Assembly (NCBI GenBank): GCA_009773475.1
Contig: WSXV01000001.1
Location: 1-64,000 of the forward strand
Source of the DNA: Desulfobulbaceae bacterium
GTDB lineage: Bacteria; Desulfobacterota; Desulfobulbia; Desulfobulbales; Desulfocapsaceae
Length of the DNA stretch: 64,000 bases
Reading direction: 5' to 3'
Shown here: one piece after another, positions 27,694 through 38,038 of the stretch
Layout of the letters: the number at the start of each line of letters is the position of its first letter
Numbering within the stretch: the first letter of the stretch is position 1
Made by a program: the position numbers and the translations under genes
The notes under the pieces: generated by a model
Told to the model about the DNA's origin: nothing
What the model saw: the letters and a program-made list of their open reading frames with translations, nothing else
The model's database searches: none

Positions 27694-29814
27694 ATGTCCC
27701 AGGCTATTCCGCAGCAGTTCGTCCAGTTATTCACCTCTATCAGAAAAAGAGATCAGCGCCTTGTTGATTTTCAATCCGAAAAGATAACCAAAGCACTCTG
27801 TAAGGCTGGTCTGGTAACAGGCGAGATAGACCTGCCTGAAGCACGTCGGCTCACCATGCAAATCCTGGCCATAGCCCAGAATATGTTTGCCGAGACAATC
27901 CCTGGTGTTGAAGATATTCAGGATCTGGTTGAAGAGGTCTTGTTGTCATCCGTCTACAAGAAGACGGCCAAGGCCTATATCCTGTATCGCGATCAACATG
28001 CCCGTCTCCGTGATATGGTGACGAAAACCGATCTTGATTTGATCGATGGCTATCTGCAGAAACTTGACTGGCAAGTCCAGGAAAACTCCAACATGTCCTA
28101 TTCACTCCAGGGATTGAATAACTACATTTCCAGCGAGGTGAGCAAAACCTACTGGCTAAACAAAATTTATCCATCAGAGGTACGGAAAGCTCATCAACAG
28201 GGGGATCTGCATATCCATGATCTTGGTTTGCTGTCGGTCTATTGTGTGGGTTGGGATCTTCGGGATCTGCTGAAAAAAGGCTTTACCGGGGCGGCGGGAA
28301 AGGCTGAAAGCGCTCCAGCCCGACATTTTCGCAGTGCCCTTGGCCAGATAGTTAATTTTTTCTATACATTGCAGGGTGAGGCTGCAGGAGCCCAGGCCTT
28401 CTCCAGTTTCGACACCTTTCTGGCCCCGTTTATCCGTTATGATAAGCTCAGCTACCGTGAAATTAAACAGGCCTTGCAGGAATTCGTGTTCAATCTCAAT
28501 GTCCCGACGCGAGTTGGCTTTCAAACTCCATTTACCAATCTGACGATGGATCTGAGACCGCCGTCAACGTTGAAAAACTCGCCGGTAATCATCGGCGGTA
28601 AGGAACAGGATACCAGCTATAACGACTATCAGGACGAAATGAACCTGCTGAATCAAGCCTTTCTAGAGGTCATGGCGGAAGGTGATGCTAAGGGGCGGGT
28701 TTTCACCTTTCCGATCCCAACTTATAACATCACGGCTGATTTCGACTGGGAAGATCCCAGCCTTGACAAGTTGTGGAGTATCACTGCTCGATACGGCCTG
28801 CCGTATTTTGCCAATTTTATCAATTCCGATATGAGCCCGGACGATACCAGGTCGATGTGCTGCCGACTCAGGCTCGACACCCGGGAGCTGGAAAAGCGCG
28901 GAGGTGGCCTCTTCGGGGCCAATCCACTGACTGGCTCGATCGGGGTGGTGACGATCAATATGGCGGCCATTGGTTATCAGGCATCAGACGAGGCCGATTT
29001 TTTCAGGCGCCTTGATGAATTGATGCTGATAGCCCGGACGTCTCTTGAAACCAAGAGAAAAGTGCTGGAGACTTTCACCAACAAGGGGCTCTATCCCTAC
29101 ACCCGGTTCTATCTGCGCAATGTTCATGAGCGCTTTGGCCGATTCTGGGAAAACCACTTTTCCACTATTGGCCTGATTGGCGTGAATGAAGCCTGTCTTA
29201 ATTTATTTTCTGTCGGTATCGGTGAGGAAAAGGGGCGGCAGTTTGCTTTGAGAATTCTTGATCATATGCGGCGGAGTCTTTTGCAGTTCCAGGAGGAGAC
29301 AGGCAATCAGTATAATCTTGAGGCAACTCCGGCTGAGGGAACAGGACACCGGCTGGCCCAGATTGATGCGCACCGATTTCCGGAAATGGCAGCTTCTTTA
29401 ACCTGCGGTGGAGCTGATATGTTGCCAATCTATGCTAATTCAACGCAACTGCCGGTCAATTACACGGATGACATTTTCACCTTGCTCGATCATCAGGATG
29501 AATTGCAAACCAGATATACCGGGGGGACAGTGGTACACTGCTTCATTGGTGAATCCGATATCGACCCTGCCGCAGTTAAATCGTTTGTTAAAACGGTCTG
29601 TTCTCAGTACAGGCTACCTTATTTTACCCTCACGCCGACATTTTCCATCTGTCCACAACATGGGTATCTGGCAGGTGAGCAGAAGCAGTGCCCGCACTGC
29701 CGGATAGCAACCGAGGTGTATTCCCGGGTGGTTGGCTACTTGAGACCGGTTCAACAGTGGCATGAAGGCAAGCAGGCAGAATTTGCTGCTCGTTCTAATT
29801 TTCGTCTGGCCTGA
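27694..29814 (+). CDS. nrdD: Anaerobic ribonucleoside-triphosphate reductase
   Basis: N-terminal ATP-cone, CPQHG/CPHC zinc motif, glycyl-radical motif RVVGYLRPVQQWHEGK. Confidence 0.95.
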   Translation: MSQAIPQQFVQLFTSIRKRDQRLVDFQSEKITKALCKAGLVTGEIDLPEARRLTMQILAIAQNMFAETIPGVEDIQDLVEEVLLSSVYKKTAKAYILYRDQHARLRDMVTKTDLDLIDGYLQKLDWQVQENSNMSYSLQGLNNYISSEVSKTYWLNKIYPSEVRKAHQQGDLHIHDLGLLSVYCVGWDLRDLLKKGFTGAAGKAESAPARHFRSALGQIVNFFYTLQGEAAGAQAFSSFDTFLAPFIRYDKLSYREIKQALQEFVFNLNVPTRVGFQTPFTNLTMDLRPPSTLKNSPVIIGGKEQDTSYNDYQDEMNLLNQAFLEVMAEGDAKGRVFTFPIPTYNITADFDWEDPSLDKLWSITARYGLPYFANFINSDMSPDDTRSMCCRLRLDTRELEKRGGGLFGANPLTGSIGVVTINMAAIGYQASDEADFFRRLDELMLIARTSLETKRKVLETFTNKGLYPYTRFYLRNVHERFGRFWENHFSTIGLIGVNEACLNLFSVGIGEEKGRQFALRILDHMRRSLLQFQEETGNQYNLEATPAEGTGHRLAQIDAHRFPEMAASLTCGGADMLPIYANSTQLPVNYTDDIFTLLDHQDELQTRYTGGTVVHCFIGESDIDPAAVKSFVKTVCSQYRLPYFTLTPTFSICPQHGYLAGEQKQCPHCRIATEVYSRVVGYLRPVQQWHEGKQAEFAARSNFRLA

Positions 29815-29818
29815 GACT

Positions 29819-30409
29819 ATGCAGATAGGCGGCTTTCATCCGGCAAGTTTTAATAATTATCCAGGCAAGGTTGCTGCTGTGGTATTCACCCAAGGTTGTA
29901 ACTTCTGCTGTCCATTCTGCCACAATGCTGGACTGATCGGCTTTGATCCGTCATCAAACTTTTCTGAACAGGATATCCTTGCCAGACTTGCACAGCGGCG
30001 AGGAAAGCTAACCGGTGTGGTTATCAGCGGTGGTGAACCGACCCTGCAGAGGGATCTGCTGTCATTCTGCAGATGCTTGGGAGAGATGGGTTTTGCAGTG
30101 AAGATTGACACGAACGGCAGTATGCCGGAGATGCTCGTCGAGCTGATTGCAGCAAAAGTTGTGGATTATATTGCCATGGATCTGAAAGCTCCGTTATCGA
30201 AGTATGATCGACTGGCAGGTGTCGCTACTGATACCAAGGCAATTCGTCGATCAGCATCCCTCATCTCTGAAAGCGGCCTCCCCCATCATTTCCGGACAAC
30301 AGCTGTTGAATCACTCCTGTCTTGTCAAGACTTAGCGGATATTCGGAAACTCATTCCTGCCGGCTCTTCATATATTGTGCAACAGTTCAGGCCTGTTGTG
30401 TCGTTGTGA
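29819..30409 (+). CDS. nrdG: Anaerobic RNR activating protein (radical SAM)
   Basis: CNFCCPFC (CxxxCxxC), SGGEPTLQ; immediately downstream of nrdD. Confidence 0.92.
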   Translation: MQIGGFHPASFNNYPGKVAAVVFTQGCNFCCPFCHNAGLIGFDPSSNFSEQDILARLAQRRGKLTGVVISGGEPTLQRDLLSFCRCLGEMGFAVKIDTNGSMPEMLVELIAAKVVDYIAMDLKAPLSKYDRLAGVATDTKAIRRSASLISESGLPHHFRTTAVESLLSCQDLADIRKLIPAGSSYIVQQFRPVVSL

Positions 30410-30862
30410 ATTCCTCCACTTTTTTGCCGAAGCAAGAAGATTGCAACCTTCACTTCCGGTAAATTGAAGTGTATTAAATTCCCTGCTTGTGGGTAGGTCG
30501 TTTATGGTTAGATGCGAGCTTAGTTCTGCAACTTACCCTATTTTGGAAATATCTTGCCTTGCGATAGAGCCAAGCTTTTCAGGAAAAATCTCACCTTTTT
30601 AGCATCAACCCGAGTAGAGGTTGGCAAAGCAAATCTCTTATGACGAACGACCTGATGAGTGGGAAATGATTATGCACATTAAACAGACATCATCTTTGAA
30701 AGTGAAGGAGGTAGGATATTCGTACAGAGTACAGAGTGTTTCTCTGTTTGTGGGCAATTTGATGCAAGGGGGTATCAAATTGACTGAGAGTTCGTAGCCC
30801 ACTCGAGTAAACTTCTTTCAGAAGGGAATAAGTTATTTTTACTGACCCGCTAATGATCAAAC

Positions 30863-30903
30863 AATCAAGGGGTTAAGTCGTAACGACTCAACCCCTTGAT
30901 TTT
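30863..30903 (-). terminator. Terminator for tRNA-Arg (18-bp stem)
   Basis: AATCAAGGGGTTAAGTCG-TAA-CGACTCAACCCCTTGATT. Confidence 0.7.
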
Positions 30904-30905
30904 AC

Positions 30906-30982
<77 letters not shown>

Positions 30983-31091
30983 TTATTTTTTGAATTTATC
31001 ATTTTAATCGAATGAAAGGGGAAAAAGCAACCCCATTCTCTCTGTGTTGCCAGCTTAGTCGCGAGTTACGGCAACAATGATGGCCCATTCC

Positions 31092-34000
31092 TTATTTTTG
31101 TCTGATCAGATCCAGGAGATCATCGGCGCTCATTTTGGCGCTGATGTCGCTTCCGGTGAGCAGGCTGCCGGCAAGATCCCGTTTTTCCTGATGCAGCTTT
31201 ACGATTTTTTCTTCAATGGTATCCTTACAGATAAGCCGGTAGATGGTGACCGGACGGGTTTGACCGATGCGGTGGGCGCGGTCGGAAGCCTGATCTTCAA
31301 TGGCTGGATTCCACCAGGGATCCATGTGAATGACATAATCGGCGGCCGTCAGGTTGAGTCCAAGACCGCCAGCCTTGAGACTGATAAGAAAGAGATCACT
31401 TTTTCCCGACTGAAATTCATCGACCTGTTGCTTCCGTTTGGCGCTGCTGGTGGAGCCATCCAGATATTTATAGGCAATTCCCTTGCCATCCAGATACTCG
31501 CGCAGAATCTGGAGATGGCCGATGAACTGGCTGAAGACCAGAGCCTTGTGGCGTCCGCCCAGAAGTTCTTCAATGACGGCGGAAAATACCTCCAGTTTGG
31601 CACCGGGAAGATTGGTGTCCGGGGCGATCAGGCGTGGATGGCAGCAGGCTTGCCGCAGTTTCATGATCTCGGTGAGAATCTGCAGGTGCCTGCCCTTTTT
31701 CCCGTCATTATTTTCAAGGGCTTGCAGGGCGTTTTGTCTGAGTGCCTCGTAAAAATGGGTTTCATCCTTGCTCATGGCCACATGCAGGGTGACCTCGGTG
31801 CGGGGCGGCAGCTCTTCCAGGACATCGGATTTGATGCGGCGCAGGATAAAGGGACGAATCAGTTTCTTCAGTTTGAGGCGGGCCTCACGGTCGTGATAGC
31901 GCTCGATGGGAATGGCAAAGCGATCATTGAATCGATTCAAGGTGCCGAGCAGACCGGGGTTGATAAAGTGAAAGAGGTTCCATAGCTCTCCCAGATGATT
32001 TTCAATGGGCGTACCAGTGGTGATCAGCCGGAATCTGGCCTGGAGGGCCATGGCGGCCTTGGAGCGTTTGGTTGCTGCATTCTTGATGGCCTGGGCCTCG
32101 TCCAGAATAATGGTCTGCCATTTGACCTGCGATAACAGCTCATTTTCCTGTTGAAGCAGGGTGTAGGTGGTGATCAGGAGGTCAAATTTTCCCAGTCCCT
32201 GAATGGTTTTTTTGCGATCCTTACCGGGCAGGGAGCAGATATTTAGGGTGGGGGCAAAACGATTGACCTCGGTTTCCCAGTTGGTTGAGACAGAGGTCGG
32301 GGCGATGACCAGTGACGGTCCTTCCTCGGCCAGCTCGAGGATAATGGCCAGGGACTGGATGGTCTTGCCCAGCCCCATGTCATCGGCCAGACAGCCGCCA
32401 ACACCCCAGTGAACAAGGCGGGACAGCCAGTTAAAGCCTTCCAGCTGATAATCGCGTAACTCTGCCTGCAGGGTGGTGGGAAGCTGAGGGGTGAAGGATT
32501 GGATGCTTTTCAGTTTTGCCAGCTGGGCTTCCCAGCCGGCATCCGTGATGGTTTGTGCCTGATCGATGAGCTTTTGCAGGGGGAGCGCGGCCAGGGGATG
32601 GAGGAGGATCTCGTCTCCGCCTTCGGTATCAGAGTCTTCGGAAAAGATGTTCAGTTCTTTCAGGCGTTTTTTGAACTCCTGGGTGAGCGCCAGAAACTGC
32701 CCCTCTCCGATCTGGACAAAACGTCCGGAGGCGCCTTTCACCTTGGTGAGCAGTTCACGCAGGTCAATGACTGTATCCTGGTCCAGCACGACCTCTCCGG
32801 ACAGGGCAAACCAGTTCTGATGATTGGTGCGAATCTTCAGATTCAGGTTATTCATGGAGGCCTGGTGACTGACGGTCAGCTTTTCTCCCTCCGGCCATTC
32901 TATGATCACCTGGTCGTGGATGGCCTGTAACTCGAGCAGGGCCTGCAAACAGTCATCAGGATCCTGCAGGTACCATTCCCGATCTCCTTCCTGTTCAATG
33001 TCGATGGCAAGGTCAAGGATGGGACAGGATTCTTCGATCTCGCGTGCATTCTGCTCTTCCAGGGCCATATTACGCCGGGTTTGCAGGCGCTTGCCGCGCA
33101 CCTCGGCCATGATATTTTCCACACCCTGCCCCGGTTTCAGATAATGGCTGCCTTCCGCGAAGGGTTTGACAAACATCTCCAGTCGAAAGCCGCCGCCATA
33201 GGGAAGCAGATGGATGTAAATGGAGGGGTCAGCCTCGACAAATTCAATATGGGTGTGTTTATTGGTTGAGCTGTCAATGGCGATGGCTGAGTGGACGGTC
33301 ATGTAAGAGGAGATGTTGCCGATGGCGGTCAGCACCTGCTCACTTGCCTCTAATGGCACACTCAAGCCGGCAGGGCCGGTAATCTGGGCAATGCGACGAT
33401 GATTATCGTTGATTTCAATGATCTTGAAGCGGGTGGGGGTTTCGGCAAAGACGGTGATGGCATTTTTGGTCACGGCCTGGGCAAAACGAATATGCAGCTG
33501 TCCTCCCCGCTCTTCCACCAGCAGCTCAGGTTCGCCGGCGACAAACTCCACCATTGAGGTTGGTGACCGGGCAAGAAAGATCAGCGGGTGGTTAATCATC
33601 GCCACCAGAGCCTTGTCGATGTCAAAGTGATGGCTGATCCCATGGGTCTCTGGATGTTCAACCTTTTGAATGGCAGCGCAGATCTTGCGATCCTGGATAG
33701 TCAGGTAGGGCAGCATGTCGCCGGTGTAGAGCCGGGCCAGGGATATGGGACGTCCTTTGCTCCACAGCCCATCAGCGGTGCGTTTCTGTTCTTTGGGGCT
33801 GATGGTGATCAGGTCTTTTTTATGGTCGATGAACCAGGCCATCCGGATGGACTGATCCCAGGCCGGAGACTGCTCGACGGTGGTGGCCTGGATCAGGGCC
33901 TGCAGGCTTCGCTTCCACGGTTCTTCCGGCTCAAGAATGGAGACCAGCGAGGCCTGGCCGGTTGTTTCCTCGATGGCCCGCATGGCTTCAAGGTAGTCAG

Positions 34001-35264
34001 CCGGGTCTGCAGAGGTTTTTGCCAGGATGTCGGCGAGATTCAGGGTGAAAAAATGATAGTCATGGGTCTTGGCCTGTTGATAGAGGGCCTCAATCATTTT
34101 TTGGGTTTCCGGCTTAAGGGTACTGCTCAGCCAGTATCCGCACAGGCCTGCAAAGAGGATGGTCAGGCTGGAGGGTTTTGTTTGTTCAGCAAGGGAAAAA
34201 TCCTCATCAATGAGGCTGCTATTATTGCGGGCGCTGATCAGTCCGGCGAGAAAATGGTAGGCCTGCTCTTCGACCCTTCCTGGAAAGAGTGACAGGGCGA
34301 GAGCGATACGGCGAGCCACGTCCTGATGACTGTCGGAGGGGTTGGCTTCGAGTTCAGCGAGCAGATGAAAAAGGCCTGGTGGGCCGATAAACGTCACCCG
34401 GTCATTGCCGCTCAGCTGTTGGAGGAGCTCCAGATCGTCGGTGAATGCCTGGCGGGCCGGCTCATACTGTCCACGGAGAAAATAGAGGGCGCCGGCGGCA
34501 CCGGTTCCCTGGAAGCTTTCGGCCTGCACGCTGATCAGGCCTTGCGCATCGTCTAATTTTCCCTCGAGCAGAAGCTGATTGAACAGCAGCCGCTGGAAGG
34601 GCAGCCGCTCATCTATGCTGAGGTGCTGGAAGTTTTCCTCATCCTGCAAAAATGCAATAATCTCGGGGAGGGGCAGCAACTCTGACTGGGCATGACGGAG
34701 GGCATGATCTGTCAGGAAAAACTGGAACGAAGGCGGCAGGGAGCGAAACCAGAGGGGATCAAAGGGGGTATTGATGATCCGGATAATGGGCGGCACGGAA
34801 GAGAAGAATTCTTTGCACTGGCTGCCGAGGAAATCCAGGGCGTCATCGATTAGATCAAACTGCTGGGTGTAAATCCCAATACGCAGCTCGCGCAGGGCTC
34901 GCCAGCAACGGGTTGTCCATTTTCCGTAATAGTAGGAGACCGGCGCCTCTTTGCGGATGACCTTGGCAAAAGGGATAAAATTGCCTTCGGCCACCGCAAT
35001 ACGGCTGATGACTTCCGTCACTGCAGGGCTGCATTGCCGTTGCGGGGTAACGAGGCCCAGCTTCTCGAATTTTGAAAAATAATGGGCCAGGTTGGCCGCA
35101 GTGGGGCTGGCACCCCTGGGGCTGCGCATATCCAGGGCGGCAAGGCAATTCAGCAGCAGGGTGCTGTTGGCGGGCTCGTAAACAATGGACAGAAACTGCA
35201 GAAAAGTCTGTTCAAAGGGGTTGAGCTTTTCGTATTGCTGAAGAAGAGATTGTGAATCTGTCAT
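31092..35264 (-). CDS. SNF2-family DEAD/DEAH helicase
   Basis: DDMGLGKTIQSLAI, LDEAQAIKN, GLNLTAADYVIHMDPWWNPAIEDQASDRAHRIGQTRPVTIYRLI. Confidence 0.95.
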   Translation of the reverse strand: MTDSQSLLQQYEKLNPFEQTFLQFLSIVYEPANSTLLLNCLAALDMRSPRGASPTAANLAHYFSKFEKLGLVTPQRQCSPAVTEVISRIAVAEGNFIPFAKVIRKEAPVSYYYGKWTTRCWRALRELRIGIYTQQFDLIDDALDFLGSQCKEFFSSVPPIIRIINTPFDPLWFRSLPPSFQFFLTDHALRHAQSELLPLPEIIAFLQDEENFQHLSIDERLPFQRLLFNQLLLEGKLDDAQGLISVQAESFQGTGAAGALYFLRGQYEPARQAFTDDLELLQQLSGNDRVTFIGPPGLFHLLAELEANPSDSHQDVARRIALALSLFPGRVEEQAYHFLAGLISARNNSSLIDEDFSLAEQTKPSSLTILFAGLCGYWLSSTLKPETQKMIEALYQQAKTHDYHFFTLNLADILAKTSADPADYLEAMRAIEETTGQASLVSILEPEEPWKRSLQALIQATTVEQSPAWDQSIRMAWFIDHKKDLITISPKEQKRTADGLWSKGRPISLARLYTGDMLPYLTIQDRKICAAIQKVEHPETHGISHHFDIDKALVAMINHPLIFLARSPTSMVEFVAGEPELLVEERGGQLHIRFAQAVTKNAITVFAETPTRFKIIEINDNHRRIAQITGPAGLSVPLEASEQVLTAIGNISSYMTVHSAIAIDSSTNKHTHIEFVEADPSIYIHLLPYGGGFRLEMFVKPFAEGSHYLKPGQGVENIMAEVRGKRLQTRRNMALEEQNAREIEESCPILDLAIDIEQEGDREWYLQDPDDCLQALLELQAIHDQVIIEWPEGEKLTVSHQASMNNLNLKIRTNHQNWFALSGEVVLDQDTVIDLRELLTKVKGASGRFVQIGEGQFLALTQEFKKRLKELNIFSEDSDTEGGDEILLHPLAALPLQKLIDQAQTITDAGWEAQLAKLKSIQSFTPQLPTTLQAELRDYQLEGFNWLSRLVHWGVGGCLADDMGLGKTIQSLAIILELAEEGPSLVIAPTSVSTNWETEVNRFAPTLNICSLPGKDRKKTIQGLGKFDLLITTYTLLQQENELLSQVKWQTIILDEAQAIKNAATKRSKAAMALQARFRLITTGTPIENHLGELWNLFHFINPGLLGTLNRFNDRFAIPIERYHDREARLKLKKLIRPFILRRIKSDVLEELPPRTEVTLHVAMSKDETHFYEALRQNALQALENNDGKKGRHLQILTEIMKLRQACCHPRLIAPDTNLPGAKLEVFSAVIEELLGGRHKALVFSQFIGHLQILREYLDGKGIAYKYLDGSTSSAKRKQQVDEFQSGKSDLFLISLKAGGLGLNLTAADYVIHMDPWWNPAIEDQASDRAHRIGQTRPVTIYRLICKDTIEEKIVKLHQEKRDLAGSLLTGSDISAKMSADDLLDLIRQK

Positions 35265-35476
35265 AAGGGCCCGATTCCTGGTCGGAAAGATCGTGGGTTT
35301 TTATTCGCGGTGAGCGTGAGCCGTCGTGCAAAAATAATTTGTGTCATGTTCATGGTCAATGAACGGCATAAGGGACGGTCGCACTGGCGCCGTCCCTGGC
35401 CTGCGGAACGAAATGGATAAAAATATTGGGTTTTGTCAGGGCCCCTAATGGAATAGAGGGCAGTGGGTATAAAGAG

Positions 35477-35510
35477 CAACACTCTCAGGTGATGTTCCCT
35501 GAGAGTGTTG
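35477..35510 (-). terminator. Hairpin downstream of the ppiD-like gene
   Basis: CAACACTCTCAGG ... CCTGAGAGTGTTG, 13-bp perfect stem. Confidence 0.7.
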
Positions 35511-35530
35511 CCTTGCCGTTCAAAGATTTT

Positions 35531-37438
35531 TTAGTTCAAGAGATTCTTGCTGGTAATAATGGTGGAATTTTTTTCCTGGTGTTGCAACCAGGCCCCCAGC
35601 AACCGATCCTGTTTCTGCTGGAGCAGGCCGGTTTTATATTCTTTTTTGGTAGCCTCACCCAATGTGGCGGGATCCGGCACCTTGCGCTCAAGAAACTGGA
35701 GGACGTAATGGTCATCGCTGACCGTCAGAGGCGCTTTCGGGAAAGGCGCCTTGGGGCCCAGACGCAGGGCCTGCTCGACAAGGGAAGCAGGGAGAGCCGG
35801 ATCTGGGACGGGGTTGTTCTTGCGCAGTGGGCCGGATTTCAGAATGGTTAAGTGAGCCTCTTGGGCAGCTGCGGCAATATCCGCGCCCGATGACATCTTG
35901 GTCAGGAAGGCCTGCGCGGTCTCCTGTGCCATTTTCCGGGCCTTGACCAGTTTGTAATCCTGGGTCGCCCGCTCTTTCACTGCATCAAGTGTCGGTAGAG
36001 TCGGTTCCTGAATCGTTTCCGTGAAAACGATGAAATAGCCGGACGGCGTTTCAATCAGTGAGCTAAGCTCACCCTGTTTCAGGGAAAAGACGGTGTCGAG
36101 AAACTTCGGGTCACTTTCCAGGTCGGCAGGAGGTGTGGTGCGGCTGAAAAAATCAGTGGCCACAATGGACTTGTCGGTATGCTTATCGGCGTAGGCCTGG
36201 AGGCTGCCGGCGGAAATAATGTCTTCATAGGCCGTATTGGCGAGCTGAAAGGTGGCAGGCTTGGTCTGTTCGGCCTGGAGGGTACTGACAATCTCGGCAC
36301 GGACTTCCTCAATGGAGCGGGTTGTCGCAGGCAGGATCTTCTCGAGTTTGATGATATGGTAACCGAAGGCGGTTGTAACGATGTCGCTAATGGCACCCGG
36401 CTGCATGGAGAAAACTGCGTCATCAAACTCCTTGACCATGCGCCCCTGGGTAAAGGCTCCCAGGTCACCGCCTCGGGTCTTGGAGGTGTCCTCTGACAGA
36501 GTCTTGGCCAGGGTGGCGAAATCTTTGCCGGTGCGGGCCTTGGCCAGGGTGTCTTCTGCCTTTTTCAGTTGTGCTGCCTGCTGTTCAGGGGAGCTGGTTT
36601 TGTCTGCCTTGAACAGAATATGGCGGGCCTGACGTTTTTCCGGTACCTGATAAGTGCCCTTCTCTTTTTCGTAGCGGGCAAGAATCTGTTCGTCACTGAC
36701 GGGGATGCCTGCCATTGCCGATTTGTAGTGGAAAGGCAGATATTTCAGCTTGATCTTCTGCTCCCCCTTGTAGCGGTTTTTTTCGGTTTCAAACCAATCT
36801 GCCAGCTCTTTGCCATCCACCACGATGGTGTTGAGAAAAAGAGCAGGGGAAACCTTGACAACGTTGACGGTCACCGTCTCCTGTTCCCGCTGATACAACT
36901 CGATAATTTCGGTATCACTGACGATGGATGCGAAGCTGTTGATTGCGGCAAGGCCTTTCTGGGTGAGGATATCGTCACTGATGGAAGCCTCAAAGCTGTG
37001 CGGAGTCATGCGGTTGGCGGTCAGGAGGGCCTTGTAGATTTCAAGGTTGAATGCCCCCTCTTTCTGAAAGTGGGGCATCTTCTGGATGGTTGTCTGGATC
37101 TCGACAGGGGCGACCATGAGCCCCATTGCCTGGGTACCCTGACGGAGGAGTGCCGACTGGGTCAGCTGGTTGATAACCTGCTGTTTGACCCCAAGCCCCT
37201 TGAGAACCTCGTCGGAGATGGCATCGCCAAACTGTCGACGATAGTCGTTAATGGTCTGCTCATACCGTTGTTGAAAATCCTGAAAGGAAATCTCCTGATC
37301 GTTGACGACGATGGCGGCGTCTCGTCCGCTTTGCATCATATTCGTGCCGACACCCCAGAAGATAAAGACCAGGGCGATAACCAGAACCACGCCTTGGATA
37401 ATGGTGGATTGTGCTTTGTTACGGAGAATTTGCAGCAT
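35531..37438 (-). CDS. PpiD/SurA-type peptidylprolyl isomerase
   Basis: N-terminal TM (VVLVIALVFIFWGVG); SurA_N-type region; parvulin domain RQARHILFKAD ... GGDLGAFTQGRMVKEFDDAVFSMQPGAISDIVTTAFGYHIIKLE. Confidence 0.9.
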   Translation of the reverse strand: MLQILRNKAQSTIIQGVVLVIALVFIFWGVGTNMMQSGRDAAIVVNDQEISFQDFQQRYEQTINDYRRQFGDAISDEVLKGLGVKQQVINQLTQSALLRQGTQAMGLMVAPVEIQTTIQKMPHFQKEGAFNLEIYKALLTANRMTPHSFEASISDDILTQKGLAAINSFASIVSDTEIIELYQREQETVTVNVVKVSPALFLNTIVVDGKELADWFETEKNRYKGEQKIKLKYLPFHYKSAMAGIPVSDEQILARYEKEKGTYQVPEKRQARHILFKADKTSSPEQQAAQLKKAEDTLAKARTGKDFATLAKTLSEDTSKTRGGDLGAFTQGRMVKEFDDAVFSMQPGAISDIVTTAFGYHIIKLEKILPATTRSIEEVRAEIVSTLQAEQTKPATFQLANTAYEDIISAGSLQAYADKHTDKSIVATDFFSRTTPPADLESDPKFLDTVFSLKQGELSSLIETPSGYFIVFTETIQEPTLPTLDAVKERATQDYKLVKARKMAQETAQAFLTKMSSGADIAAAAQEAHLTILKSGPLRKNNPVPDPALPASLVEQALRLGPKAPFPKAPLTVSDDHYVLQFLERKVPDPATLGEATKKEYKTGLLQQKQDRLLGAWLQHQEKNSTIITSKNLLN

Positions 37439-37933
37439 CGCATACTCAGGGCAAAGGGTTGATCCGGCTTCAGGGGCTGGAGCCAGGCTGGTTCAGCCCC
37501 TGAAAGTAAATACGTTTTGGAGAGGCAGAACGACAGAACGAGCCACGTTGAAATGGATAAAAGGTTCGGTTCTTTAATAACGGTTTTAAAAATTCTGACA
37601 GCAGGAAACAGCGCAGATTTACTCTTTATTTCCTTTCTCTGCAAGAAAAAAGGCGGATCGGCCCGCTGTGAAACAGGGCAGTATACTGATTATCTTGATG
37701 ATTCTGATGAGATCCAGGGTGTAATGGAGCATGGGCGATGACGGATGCGTTTCAGGATAAATCAGGAGATGATCCCGGAGAAGAAAAAGTGGGGATGAAG
37801 ATTGTCGGGGCTTTCCTGTCCGCATGTTTCGTGCTAAGGTTGGAGCGTTGTTGAAGAAGAAAGAAGATACTTCCGGTGCGTCAGAACAGTCGCGCCGTTT
37901 TACGCTAACCCCGATGACCGGGATTAGTGCCTT

Positions 37934-37979
37934 TTACAGATTATTTTCTTGTAAAAAACAACAAGAAAATAATCTGTAA
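37934..37979. repeat. AT-rich 19-bp perfect inverted repeat upstream of purL
   Basis: TTACAGATTATTTTCTTGT-AAAAAACA-ACAAGAAAATAATCTGTAA; extends imperfectly to ~37924-37987. Confidence 0.85.
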
Positions 37980-38038
37980 GTCACTAATGTTACCGTCCCG
38001 CTATGTGCATCGGGCTCAGGAAAAAAAGGATAAGAAAA

